From an uncultured Flavobacterium sp. (GTDB lineage Bacteria > Bacteroidota > Bacteroidia > Flavobacteriales > Flavobacteriaceae): a stretch of DNA of 64,000 nucleotides. The translations under genes and the position numbers were made by a program. This document shows positions 46,272-55,401 of this stretch, piece after piece (position 1 is the stretch's first letter; every line of letters starts with the position of its first letter). A model generated the notes under the pieces. The model was given only the letters and a program-made list of their open reading frames with translations. It ran no database searches and was not told the origin of the DNA. The stretch spans positions 124,001-188,000 of the forward strand of contig NZ_OY730230.1 in assembly GCF_963422545.1 (NCBI RefSeq), written 5' to 3'.

Positions 46272-47306
46272 TTATTCTTTTTGTTTCACCATGTGACCTT
46301 TAACTAAAATAGGCAACTCTTTGTATTCATGATTGAATTCGTTACGATTAATGAGTACATAATTTTTAGTGTCGCTTTGTTGCATTTCTTCTTTAATATG
46401 TTCTACATGGTCAAATCCTATTTTCCAAACGCCTATTCTATCATGAGCAAAACTGGCTGCATTGTCCATTTCATAAGACCTTAATTTACTGGTATCCGTT
46501 CTGCTTGCACCACCTATTTTTGCGGCATACATATTGAGAACGTCAATATTAGAACCAAACACATTGAAAGAACTTAAGAACTTATCTGAGATTAATTGTT
46601 CAAGGGAATGTTTTTTCCAAGTTTCAGCCAATATAAGAAACAACTTTTCTGTCTCTGGCAGCAGTTTATGGATTTGTATAATTTGGCGTGTAACGAATTT
46701 GGGGAGGGTTTTAAACTCTTCATTATGCATATAGGCTTCGGCTAATCTGTTTGCTTCAAGTGTGTGGGTTTTGCAGGTTACCAACAAGGTTTGTAATTCG
46801 GCTTTTAAACCCAACAATTGTTCTTGAGACAGTTTTTGTGTAGTCCAATGGGTCCATGCTTGTTCAAACTCATTTTTGGCATCATCAACATATTGAATGC
46901 TTTCTGCTATTCTTAAATACAAAGCATCCCCCATAATTCTTGGATCTTTAGCAGTGTCTTTTACAGCATTTTCTTTGGATGATTTCGTTTTTCTAATTCG
47001 AAAATTATCTTCTGTCCAATATCCTCCTCCTACTTCTCTTGCTGCTAAATCAATTTCTTGCTGTCGTCTCTGGTTGCTTTCAGAATGATGTTCACCAACT
47101 ACATTTAGTTTTCCTGCCTCTAGTTTTTGGAGCTGAAACACAGATTGAGTAGTAGTAATCAAGTCTTTTTTTTGTAATTGTGCAATTTGCTTAGGTCTAT
47201 TGTCTACTAACTGAAAAGTAGATACGACATTGCCTTGCTTTTTTGAAATAGCATTTGCAACGGATTGACTTTTATTATCTTGCCTAATATCAGCGTGTGT
47301 ATTCAT
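46272..47306 (-). CDS. eCIS cargo-like protein with short leader
   Basis: Using the ATG at 47306 (MNTHADIRQDNKSQSVANAI) the protein has 344 residues; a TTG nine codons earlier would also be open. The leader TFQLVDNRPKQIAQLQKK matches the (V/F)QL.DNR pattern of the other cargo proteins, but no DUF4157 domain follows. The body starts with LNVVGEHHSESNQRR, a phrase I associate with DUF4157-linked proteins, and is mostly helical. Its activity is not recognised. A decayed leader copy lies directly upstream. Confidence 0.6.
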   Translation of the reverse strand: MNTHADIRQDNKSQSVANAISKKQGNVVSTFQLVDNRPKQIAQLQKKDLITTTQSVFQLQKLEAGKLNVVGEHHSESNQRRQQEIDLAAREVGGGYWTEDNFRIRKTKSSKENAVKDTAKDPRIMGDALYLRIAESIQYVDDAKNEFEQAWTHWTTQKLSQEQLLGLKAELQTLLVTCKTHTLEANRLAEAYMHNEEFKTLPKFVTRQIIQIHKLLPETEKLFLILAETWKKHSLEQLISDKFLSSFNVFGSNIDVLNMYAAKIGGASRTDTSKLRSYEMDNAASFAHDRIGVWKIGFDHVEHIKEEMQQSDTKNYVLINRNEFNHEYKELPILVKGHMVKQKE

Positions 47307-47426
47307 ACTTATAGTTTTTAGCTTTTTGGACAATTGACTCCGTGCGATTATCTTCTAAAGCAAAAGTTTTATTGCCATTATTTTTTTCTGTGCAATAGCA
47401 TTTGCTACTGGTTGATTTTTGTTCAC
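47290..47426 (-). pseudogene. Orphan decayed cargo leader
   Basis: From a GTG at 47426 the sequence reads VNKNQPVANAIAQKK and then, after a one-base shift in an A-run, NNGNKTFALEDNRTESIVQK before a stop at 47290. This is a clear relative of the next gene's leader (QSVANAISKKQGN, TFQLVDNRPKQIAQLQ). Only the leader is left, so it is probably the residue of a lost or replaced cargo gene. Confidence 0.65.
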
Positions 47427-47577
47427 TTTTGTTTTTTTACTTGTTTATACATATCTCATTTTTTGTTTCTTATTTCTTATGTTTGTGTAAACATCATGAA
47501 GTTCTGTGTTAACTTTTACGTATATCCTTAGTCTATTGATTGTTTTTATATTGCTTATTTGACCAATAGATTCAAGT

Positions 47578-48999
47578 TTACTTTAGAGAGTTTCGAAATT
47601 CCGCTAGTAGCTTTTCAAACTCCACTCTTTCGGCTTCTCTTTTACGTTCATTCATTGCTCGTTCAATTTTTAGTTCGACAATTTCTACAACAGCTTTTTT
47701 GATTATTCCTCCCAAACTGGAAATACTAAGAAATTCATGTAGTGCTTTCTCAATGTCTTTCGGAGCTTGGGCAACTTTCGGTGTAGCTACAGCTTTAGCA
47801 GGTACTGTTATATTATAGTTTTTTTCAAATACTGCGCGGTTACTTACTTTTCCGGTAGTTGGGTCAATAACGATAGATTTACCACCAAAAAAATCAGGAT
47901 GTGGTTTAACTACCAGCCAAGCATGTCCTCCACCATCGCTTTTACGATATCCTCCTTCCATTGTGGTTGGAATACCTAATTCTGCTAATACCAGATGAAA
48001 AAATGCCGCTTTTTCCCAACAAGTTGCAGCATTACCATGTAACATGACTCCCAATCCTCTTTCTTTGCGTAGCTCACCATTTGCAAGAGGTTGTCTGTGT
48101 TCGTTTAGGGCGTCTATTTTTCCTTGACGGTTATAGGGAATTCCTTTATGCACATGTTCCATAGCATGCGTAAATTTATCTCCTAGACTGGCATCTGCGT
48201 GTTTGGCTGCAGAACCTTTTTCAAATTGACCTTCCAGATAAGCATCAGCATCTGGATTAACTCTTAGACGGACTTTACCAGAAGGCGTTTCAAAGTGTCT
48301 GTCGTCTTCAGCTACCATATTTACATTTGTGCCAAGACGCTGTATTATGGGAACGGATACATTGTTACTTTTTGCTTGGACAACTTGTTCAACTTCTGGA
48401 TTATTAGTCAGGATTTCTTGATGCGCTTTCAACTGCATCTCCTTAGGAGAGTAGTTTGTTGGTATTTGTTGTTTATTTTGCGTAATATCTTCCAATGGCT
48501 TACTTATAAATTGATAAGCTTTAGCTCCCATAATATCTGCTTCTTTCTCCAAACCTTTGTTATCATTCACATTCACTTTTCCTTTCATTTGCAAAGTAGG
48601 TTTTACTCTTCCTTGTTTTTGCTGTACGACGTGCCAGGCTTCGTGAGGTAAATGTTTTTCTTGTCCTGATGCAATATGAATATCTGTTCCTTGGGCATAC
48701 GCATGAGCATTGAGCTGCGCAGGTTTATCTGAGTTATAATGCACTTTTACATCATCCATAGAATGTCCTGAAAGATTTTCAATTCCTGATTTCAGATTTT
48801 CGGGCAAACCAGTATTATTTGCTTTTGTTTGAACTGGAGTAAAAGAGGTTTGTCGCGTTGTAGTTTTCTCAGAAAGCTTTTGTTGTACAACAGATGCTGT
48901 CCGATTGTCTTTTAATTGAACAGCAGTTGTACCTTCACCAATATTGGCAGAAGTTACAGCTGTCTTATTTTCGGATATTTTTTCGTGTTGTTGTGTCAT
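47578..48999 (-). CDS. DUF4157 eCIS cargo with transglutaminase-like cysteine domain
   Basis: The protein has 473 residues. The leader TAVQLKDNRTASVVQQK is followed by a DUF4157 (eCIS core) domain, including GLPENLKSGIENLSGHSMDD and the zinc-type motif LPHEAWHVVQQ near 119. The C-terminal half contains NAATCWEKAAFFHLV (Cys about 325), DGGGHAWLVV (His about 356) and IVIDPTTG (Asp about 375), a Cys-His-Asp order typical of transglutaminase/papain-fold enzymes. A coiled, basic tail ends the protein. It is likely an injected enzyme that cuts or crosslinks host protein; the target is unknown. Its N-terminal 170 residues are nearly the same as in the gene upstream. Confidence 0.8.
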   Translation of the reverse strand: MTQQHEKISENKTAVTSANIGEGTTAVQLKDNRTASVVQQKLSEKTTTRQTSFTPVQTKANNTGLPENLKSGIENLSGHSMDDVKVHYNSDKPAQLNAHAYAQGTDIHIASGQEKHLPHEAWHVVQQKQGRVKPTLQMKGKVNVNDNKGLEKEADIMGAKAYQFISKPLEDITQNKQQIPTNYSPKEMQLKAHQEILTNNPEVEQVVQAKSNNVSVPIIQRLGTNVNMVAEDDRHFETPSGKVRLRVNPDADAYLEGQFEKGSAAKHADASLGDKFTHAMEHVHKGIPYNRQGKIDALNEHRQPLANGELRKERGLGVMLHGNAATCWEKAAFFHLVLAELGIPTTMEGGYRKSDGGGHAWLVVKPHPDFFGGKSIVIDPTTGKVSNRAVFEKNYNITVPAKAVATPKVAQAPKDIEKALHEFLSISSLGGIIKKAVVEIVELKIERAMNERKREAERVEFEKLLAEFRNSLK

Positions 49000-49028
49000 T
49001 TTTATTCTTTAAATCTTTATGATTAATG

Positions 49029-49162
49029 TTACTGATAGACTTCTTGTTTCATTTTAAGAATTTTTAATTCTCTCATTTCCTTGGTTTGCATTTTTTCCAG
49101 TGTTTTAATTTGTTTATCAATATGGTTAGGTAAACGTAAACCTGACACGGTTCTTAAATGGC
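49029..49162 (-). other. Coding-like sequence in another frame behind the 734-residue cargo gene
   Basis: After the cargo stop an open frame reads HLRTVSGLRLPNHIDKQIKT and ends KILKMKQEVYQ at 49029. It is a helical, charged segment that also opens back into the cargo gene in the -1 frame. It could be the original C-terminus displaced by a one-base change near the AAAA at about 49176, or a tiny separate gene starting at GTG. Confidence 0.35.
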
Positions 49163-51367
49163 TTATCCAATACCTTTTCCTATCACACTCATACTGCTTG
49201 CCTGAGCCTGAGAGTGCTTTTCTAATGCTTGTTGATTTTTGAGATCAGCTTCCCAACGTTGTTTACCTCTCTTCCATATTTCCTCTGCCAATTTTGGTAA
49301 TTCCTCGCGCGTAACTTTTCCTGGGTTTACATGTTCGAAAAGGTATTTCATAGGAACACCACCATGGCCTGTTTGTTGGAGCCACTGGTTGATTTCATGT
49401 GGAATGGCGCCACCTTTCCATTGATCAGGATTTCGTATTGTCGATGAGGTGGTTACTTCTCGCTTGTTAACGAACCGTTCTGTTTGTATAGGCTTGTGAC
49501 GTTTAAGTTTAAGTTGGTTTAAATGTTCTATCTCTTTCGAAATCTCCGCATCAATTGCTACAATTTCTTTTTTAGCATGAGGATTTTTTCTTGAAGTTCC
49601 ACCTAGTTTTTCTTTATCTTCTTTTAGTTTGTAAAGTAGGTCTTTTGAAGCCTCAATGTCGCGTTCTGTCAGGTCAAATTCCTCAGTTTGGCGTTTTTGC
49701 ATTCTTTCCTGATCAGCTGCTGTTATAGGAGTTCTGTTAGGGACACCTCCTTTTCCTACCGGAGGACGATGAATTAGAATAGCTTTGACACTGCTTACTT
49801 TTGCACCTGAGAACAAAACAGCTTCGTTGTATTCTTCTATGTCAGTTTGTCCTTGTTGTGCCTGGTTGAGCATAATTTGCATTCCGTTATTGGCATTGGC
49901 CATGAGGGCGTGATCATGAAGAGGAATTTCGGGAATTGGTTTTAAGAAAGTTCGTCGATGATATTCTGGATTTGCTCCTCCCAAAATTCGCTCAGAGACT
50001 TTGCTTGAACTAGCTAGTGTAGGGGCGTGAGTGCCAAATATTCTTCCTACCGAATCTTGAGGATTGTATGCCATTCCTCCTGGGGCACTATTATCTCGCA
50101 TCACTGACTTTGCATCATATAGCATGGTAACTCCTAAACTCGCAAGGCCTCCAGAATTTAGTAGCTTGGAATCGGGGGCGTCATCTGGTTTTCTTCTTCG
50201 ATTTTTATCTGCCAAAAAACGTACATAGCTTCCTGCACCACCTCCACGGTTCAAATCAGCATAAGTTCTGATTCTTCCTAAGCCTCTTTTCATTCTGTCA
50301 ACAACATTCATTGTAGTTCCACCATGACCTTGTCCACTTAATTCGCCTGAGTCGATGTCACGGGTAAATATGTGATTCCCTTTAGATTCTTGTAATGCAT
50401 TCATTAACTGGTGCCATTGATGTGTTTGTTCAGGATTTTCGGCTTGTGTAGCAGGATTTCTAAGAGAGGCAACCCGACCCATAAGAAAATTGGCATTCGA
50501 AGTCTCTGCCGCGTGTTGGTCATTGTGCTTTTTGGGCAACTGATGCCCTTCAGATTTAAGAATTTTTAATTTGTCGATATAGGCCTGATAGGCCTGATGT
50601 TCTTCTGGAGTTGTATTGCCTCCAATTTTAGCATAGGGTGGAATCAATGGTGCCGGAGCAGATGCTGGAGCATGACCTCTCAGATCTATGACGAGAGAAT
50701 CATCGTAAACCTGATCGTGGATCTTGCCCTCAAAAGTAGGAGGGGATTTAACTGGTTGTCCCTCAATGCAGCGCCAACGTTTTGTTTTTGTATTCCATTG
50801 CCATTTGGTAAGTTGGGCAATTAATTTAGGATGAGTAGATTGCTTTAATTGTTGAGTATGGGGCTGCGTTGATGGTGATAAAGCCTTTGCCCCCATAACA
50901 TCAGCCTCTTTCTCCAAATCCTTATCATCATTCACATTCACCTTGCCTTTCATTTGCAAAGTAGGTTTTACACGTCCTTGTTTTTGTTGTACAAGATGCC
51001 AGGCTTCGTGAGGCAAATGCTTTTCTTGTCCTGATGCAATATGAATATCCGTTCCCTGTGCGTAGGCGTGAGCCTGAAGCTGTGCAGGCTTAGGAGAGTT
51101 ATAATGCACTTTTACATCATCCATAGAATGACCGGAAAGATTTTCAATTCCTGATTTCAGAGTATCAGGTAAACCGGTATGATTTGTTTTTCTTTGAACA
51201 GGCATAAAAGAGGCTAGTTGCGTTGTTGTAGTTCCTTCGGCAAGTTTTCGTTGCACAACAGAGTATTCCCGATTATTTTTTAATTGAACTGCAGCAGCAC
51301 CGCCACCCATATAAGCAGCAGTTACTGATGTTTTATTTTCGAGTATTTTTTCGTGTTGTTGTACCAT
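49163..51367 (-). CDS. DUF4157 eCIS cargo, large, possibly ADP-ribosyltransferase-like
   Basis: The protein has 734 residues. The leader AAVQLKNNREYSVVQRK is followed by the DUF4157 core with LPHEAWHLVQQ near 119 and NVNDDKDLEKEADVMGAKA. The long C-terminus contains RIRTYADLNRGGGAGSYVRF (about 370-390) and, further on, EEYNEAVLFSGAKV. An Arg/Gly-rich start and a late NE motif recall ADP-ribosyltransferase-type toxin domains, but this is only a weak resemblance. The last 200 residues are charged coiled coil. It is the first of the cargo genes behind the lysozyme gene. Confidence 0.75.
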   Translation of the reverse strand: MVQQHEKILENKTSVTAAYMGGGAAAVQLKNNREYSVVQRKLAEGTTTTQLASFMPVQRKTNHTGLPDTLKSGIENLSGHSMDDVKVHYNSPKPAQLQAHAYAQGTDIHIASGQEKHLPHEAWHLVQQKQGRVKPTLQMKGKVNVNDDKDLEKEADVMGAKALSPSTQPHTQQLKQSTHPKLIAQLTKWQWNTKTKRWRCIEGQPVKSPPTFEGKIHDQVYDDSLVIDLRGHAPASAPAPLIPPYAKIGGNTTPEEHQAYQAYIDKLKILKSEGHQLPKKHNDQHAAETSNANFLMGRVASLRNPATQAENPEQTHQWHQLMNALQESKGNHIFTRDIDSGELSGQGHGGTTMNVVDRMKRGLGRIRTYADLNRGGGAGSYVRFLADKNRRRKPDDAPDSKLLNSGGLASLGVTMLYDAKSVMRDNSAPGGMAYNPQDSVGRIFGTHAPTLASSSKVSERILGGANPEYHRRTFLKPIPEIPLHDHALMANANNGMQIMLNQAQQGQTDIEEYNEAVLFSGAKVSSVKAILIHRPPVGKGGVPNRTPITAADQERMQKRQTEEFDLTERDIEASKDLLYKLKEDKEKLGGTSRKNPHAKKEIVAIDAEISKEIEHLNQLKLKRHKPIQTERFVNKREVTTSSTIRNPDQWKGGAIPHEINQWLQQTGHGGVPMKYLFEHVNPGKVTREELPKLAEEIWKRGKQRWEADLKNQQALEKHSQAQASSMSVIGKGIG

Positions 51368-51455
51368 TATTCTTTTTATGCCTTTATACCATCTCTACCA
51401 AAACCGAGATCATTTTCTTCCTCTTTTTGAATTAGATAACTACATTTTTTGTATC

Positions 51456-52094
51456 CTAACTAGACTGAATGAAATTCGAAAAAGCATTGCTATCACCATT
51501 AAAAACGTCATAATCATTAAGCTGGCCATTTAGTTTATAGCTTTGAGATTGTTGCCAGATCGTCCAGTTTTTCCAGACATTAGGTATTTTTATGGTACTG
51601 TTATAATTGGCAATCCATAAAGCATAACCGGCAAAGCGAGGATCAGTCAAGTAGGCATTTGCTGTATTATTGTCTGTATAAATAAGAGGTTTTCGGTTAG
51701 TTTTTTGTTCTAATAAGGTTAAGAACTGCAACAAATTAGGCTGAATACTGGCTTTATTAACACCAGCATCGATACTGCTTTCTTCAAAGTCTACGATAGG
51801 AGGAAAGTCTGCTGCCAAAAACGTACCCATAACCCCCAAATAATTGGCAACCTGTTTGGCAGGATCATCATTGCAATGATAAAAGTGATATGCACCGCGA
51901 ACATATCCTTTTGCCTGAATCGCGGGCCAGTTCGTTTTAAAACTCGAATCAGTATAGGTTATTCCTTCGGTGGCTTTGCAGATTATAAAACTGAGTTTAT
52001 CCACTTGCTTGTTTAAAAAATTGATTTCGTTGCCTTGATATCTCGAAATATCAATACCAAATACGGTAAAATTGTTAGTTGCTGTTGTGGTCAT
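51456..52094 (-). CDS. GH25 family lysozyme without signal peptide
   Basis: This 212-residue glycoside hydrolase 25 domain has TVFGIDISRYQGN (Asp about 15), ICKATEG, RGAYHFYH and the catalytic pair in PPIVDFEES (about 101-104), with YALWIANYN and IWQQSQ near the end. It should cleave peptidoglycan glycan chains. It lacks a signal peptide and lies between the eCIS ATPase genes and the cargo array, so it may help particle release or passage, or be cargo itself. It has no DUF4157 leader. Confidence 0.88.
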   Translation of the reverse strand: MTTTATNNFTVFGIDISRYQGNEINFLNKQVDKLSFIICKATEGITYTDSSFKTNWPAIQAKGYVRGAYHFYHCNDDPAKQVANYLGVMGTFLAADFPPIVDFEESSIDAGVNKASIQPNLLQFLTLLEQKTNRKPLIYTDNNTANAYLTDPRFAGYALWIANYNSTIKIPNVWKNWTIWQQSQSYKLNGQLNDYDVFNGDSNAFSNFIQSS

Positions 52095-52343
52095 TTTTAG
52101 GATTTTGTTTAGTTAAAAGTCTTTGTTATGTGATTTCTTAATTTTTCGATAACTATTTGTCAGGTTGAGCGTCCCGAGACTTCGGGAGAAGCCCACGTGT
52201 CAATTGGGACGCCCTTCGACTTCGCTCAGGGTGACAAACTATGTAAAATTAATTTCACGAGCGAATTAGTGACAATTAGTACAATTCGCGTTTGTATTTA
52301 AATCCGGATTTCTATGTATTAAATAAATTTTATAAGTTGTATT

Positions 52344-52916
52344 CTAGTCAGCGTCATCTGAATTCTTAGACTTAGTCACCTTTACAGGACTAACGCCTCC
52401 TATATAATGAATTGCCGAACAAAAAGGATGATTATGAATCAATGTTTTCAATTCTTTAAGGTTTCGATCAAAATAGGGGAGCGTAACTTTTTCTCCTGTA
52501 ATAAGTTTTACTAAATGATCATTTTCTAAAGGATATATTTTAAATAGTGGTTTTCGTGCTTCATAAAAAATATTCTCATCATCAGCAATAAAAGAAATTT
52601 CGCCTCTGTTTTCTTTTAGTTTTTGAGGATTGGTTTTTAATAAAAGAATAATCTTAGTTTCAATTTTATTAACCATTTCATCTATATTTTTTTCATTAGT
52701 TTGTACTACCAAATAAATATTTTGACTTGTAATAAGATATCCATTTATGTAAAAAAAAAACTTGTCATCGAAATCATTCAAAGCCAGTGCAATTATTGTA
52801 TTTACATAATTAAAATCGAAATGTTTTTTCCAGTTACCAATTTTAAGCATCACTTTATGACGGTGAAATTGCGGTGCAGCAACGGCAACTTTACTTGTGT
52901 TTTCAGTCTTTTTCAT
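52344..52916 (-). CDS. eCIS-linked protein with possible inactive Y1-transposase-like fold
   Basis: The 190-residue product's central segment (about 38-85: VNTIIALALND, then FFFYINGYLITSQNIYLVVQ) looks like the core of REP-associated Y1 transposases, where the sequence would be MPNHVHLLV. Here the two histidines are gone (SQNIYLVV), so catalytic function is unlikely. The gene starts six bases after the ATPase stop and is part of the eCIS operon. The fold suggestion is a weak sequence impression; the role is unknown. Confidence 0.5.
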   Translation of the reverse strand: MKKTENTSKVAVAAPQFHRHKVMLKIGNWKKHFDFNYVNTIIALALNDFDDKFFFYINGYLITSQNIYLVVQTNEKNIDEMVNKIETKIILLLKTNPQKLKENRGEISFIADDENIFYEARKPLFKIYPLENDHLVKLITGEKVTLPYFDRNLKELKTLIHNHPFCSAIHYIGGVSPVKVTKSKNSDDAD

Positions 52917-52922
52917 AATACG

Positions 52923-54299
52923 TCAAGTCATTTGTGTAATTTTCAGCGTTTTATTCTCTTTTTTAAATTCACGTCTGATACCTTCCAGTAAATCCTGCTG
53001 ACGTACAATTGTGTCATTTTTTTGAATAGCAGTTAAGGCACAATATCTCAGTACATTGATAATAGCTCCGCCAGCGAGTTCATAGTTTTCTGCAATAGTT
53101 TCGATATCAATCTCAGGATCAAGCTTGCATTTTCCGGAGAACGCTTTTTCCCATAATTGTATTCTTTCTTCGGCGGTTGGCATCATAAAATGAATCATCG
53201 ATTGAAATCTTCTGGAGAAAGCTTCATCCATATTTTCTCTTAAGTTTGATGCCAGAATAACCACTCCCGGAAAGTCCTCGATTCTTTGTAATAAATAACC
53301 CGTTTGTTGATTAGCGTGTCGATCGTTTGATGAGGATGCATTGGTTCGTTTCCCGAAAAGGGCATCGGCTTCATCAAAAAATAAAATCCAGTCTTTATGT
53401 TGTGCCACATCAAAAATTCTGGAAAGATTTTTTTCGGTTTCTCCAATATACTTCGATACAATCATAGAGAGATCGACTCTGTAAACTTCTCTATTGGTAC
53501 TTTTCCCCAGTAAAGTTGCTGTAAGCGTTTTTCCTGTTCCCGGTGGCCCGTAAAAAAGGGTTCGATATCCGGGTTTTATTTTATTTTCAAGACCCCATTC
53601 TGTCATAAGAGTTTCACCGTGATTTAGCCAGGCATTAATTTCCATAACCTGATCCATGATATGCTCTTCGAGAACGAGATCGTCCCAGTTCATATTGGTC
53701 GAAATTTGCTGCGCCGGAAACGAAACGCTATGTTCAAGTTTAGGCAAAGTTCCGGTTATAAAATAATGAAGCCACCGTTCGTTAATCGCAAGAACCTGAT
53801 TCAAAACCGGCACGTTAGATTCTGTTGCTTCCAGAGTTAAAACTTGTTCTTTGATAAGAATATTTGTTGTGCTTAGAATATTCAGAATTTCAACTCGTAA
53901 TTCAGGATTAACGGCTGTAATTAAAAAAGATAAAGTTTGACCGGTTGGTAAAAATCCGCTGTGGTTTTTATTGATAACGCCTCCAAACTCTGTAAAACCA
54001 CGATCATACATGGCATTTTTACTAAAGAAAATATCCAGTACTTCAGGTTTAATCTGAGGCGCAAGAATCAAAGCAAGACAAAGACGTTCGTAGAGATTCA
54101 AATCCCATTCGGTTATTTTTTTGTAATAAATACTGTCTTCGTTATCTTCATTTATTTCCGGCAACGGAATATCCTGCCATCGATTTTCATGACCTTCCTG
54201 AAGCAAATAGCTGCAAATAGCCTGATCGATTACTTTTTGCAGCCAATCCATTTCATCATACAAAACAAAAATTTCGGAATTAGTTTCCATACGTTGCAA
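52923..54299 (-). CDS. AAA+ ATPase of the contractile injection system
   Basis: The 458-residue product has an N-terminal region of 200 residues typical of eCIS ATPases, then an AAA+ domain with Walker A GPPGTGKT near 250, Walker B WILFFDEADALFGKR near 305, and the SRH region DEAFSRRF near 360. It is the Afp15/Cis15-type ATPase found in nearly all eCIS loci, thought to act in assembly or cargo handling. The start overlaps the preceding gene by 20 bases; an internal ATG three codons later is possible. Confidence 0.9.
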   Translation of the reverse strand: MQRMETNSEIFVLYDEMDWLQKVIDQAICSYLLQEGHENRWQDIPLPEINEDNEDSIYYKKITEWDLNLYERLCLALILAPQIKPEVLDIFFSKNAMYDRGFTEFGGVINKNHSGFLPTGQTLSFLITAVNPELRVEILNILSTTNILIKEQVLTLEATESNVPVLNQVLAINERWLHYFITGTLPKLEHSVSFPAQQISTNMNWDDLVLEEHIMDQVMEINAWLNHGETLMTEWGLENKIKPGYRTLFYGPPGTGKTLTATLLGKSTNREVYRVDLSMIVSKYIGETEKNLSRIFDVAQHKDWILFFDEADALFGKRTNASSSNDRHANQQTGYLLQRIEDFPGVVILASNLRENMDEAFSRRFQSMIHFMMPTAEERIQLWEKAFSGKCKLDPEIDIETIAENYELAGGAIINVLRYCALTAIQKNDTIVRQQDLLEGIRREFKKENKTLKITQMT

Positions 54300-55203
54300 A
54301 TAGTTTTTCTACATCATCAAGATTGGTATCGACCCATTTAAAATACAACAATGCAGTATTTGGATTTAACTCATTAGATTGCAGCATATCCAGATAAAAA
54401 CCCTGTGCATTTTGCATAATCATTTGAGTATTATAATCGATTTCATTATGAAAATTCGAATCAAAAAACGAATCCGTCCATTCCCTGATATTATTCTCTT
54501 TAGCGATAAAATCACTGATAAAATAAGCCAGTTTTTCGTCCTGAACCACTAATTTTTTAGCCTTAAAATAAGCCGGCTTTCTTTTGGTTTCCCGATGGTA
54601 ATATTCAATATCTTTCGATTGAATAGTTTTGGTATTATGATGTCCGAAAATATCCACCAAGCCAAAGTTTTCAGCATCACTTGCCAGTTCCAGTTCCGCA
54701 TTTGGTTCACCCGCAGTTGCCAGCGTAGTGTTGGCAGCCGTAGCACTTTCGGTCACGATATAAAGTTCCCTGAAAGAGTATAAAGTCTGAGTCAGTTTTA
54801 TAATTAACTGTTGCTGGATTTCGTTCCAGTTATTAATTTTTATGGATTCCGGATCTTCTGCCTTAAAAATGAAACTTCCTTTGTGGGCAAAAGCCAATAT
54901 TTGTTTGCTGAATTCAAATTGCCCATCAATAGAAGCATGTCCGTGAGCTCGTCCCGAATAAGGTTTTGAGATTCCGTCGCTAAAGTTCCAGTTTGATTCA
55001 TTTAAAGAAATTATTCCGCTTATATCAGCATCGTGATGTGATATAATGCCATTTCGATAAATGTTTCCCAGAAGAATTATTTCTCCATTTTTAATTTGGA
55101 AATAATCGCCCGGAAAAAGATTTTTATTCAGCGGTTTCGTAGGTAGAAATCCTCCGGTTTTTAAATAAAATTGTCTGTAGAAATTCTTGTAAGTATGATC
55201 CAT
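54280..55203 (-). CDS. Unknown eCIS-operon protein, 307 residues
   Basis: The product opens with a region (1-60) reading FYLKTGGFLPTKPLNKNLFP and GDYFQIKNGEIILLGNIYRN, followed by beta-rich segments (AFAHKGSFIFKAEDPESI) and a helical C-terminus. There is no signal peptide or long hydrophobic helix. It overlaps the ATPase gene, so the two are translationally linked and may work together. No family was recognised; I considered a gasdermin-like pore former and found no decisive motif. Confidence 0.6.
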   Translation of the reverse strand: MDHTYKNFYRQFYLKTGGFLPTKPLNKNLFPGDYFQIKNGEIILLGNIYRNGIISHHDADISGIISLNESNWNFSDGISKPYSGRAHGHASIDGQFEFSKQILAFAHKGSFIFKAEDPESIKINNWNEIQQQLIIKLTQTLYSFRELYIVTESATAANTTLATAGEPNAELELASDAENFGLVDIFGHHNTKTIQSKDIEYYHRETKRKPAYFKAKKLVVQDEKLAYFISDFIAKENNIREWTDSFFDSNFHNEIDYNTQMIMQNAQGFYLDMLQSNELNPNTALLYFKWVDTNLDDVEKLFATYGN

Positions 55204-55283
55204 AACCTTAAAATTTATTGATTAAAGTCCACTGAAACACTACCGCAACAGTGCTACTGTTTGGACATAAGTGCAAAAAAACA

Positions 55284-55382
55284 AACACGAATTTCACGAA
55301 TTTGCACAAATTTTTATTGGTTAACTTAGTTTGTGTAATTAAGTTCACGAACGTATTGTGCCAATTCGTGAAATTCGTGTTT
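55284..55382. repeat. Perfect 20-bp inverted repeat in the eCIS operon
   Basis: AAACACGAATTTCACGAATT (55284-55303) and its exact reverse complement (55363-55382) flank about 60 bp. It lies in the 198-bp gap between two eCIS genes and belongs to the dispersed CACGAATT type of intergenic repeat. Confidence 0.6.
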
Positions 55383-55401
55383 AAAATCATTTTAACTGAC
55401 C

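Noticed and set aside
54280..55203. Gasdermin-like pore-forming protein
   Set aside because: Some beta-rich order and the length are similar, but no diagnostic residues or C-terminal lipidation feature could be recognised.
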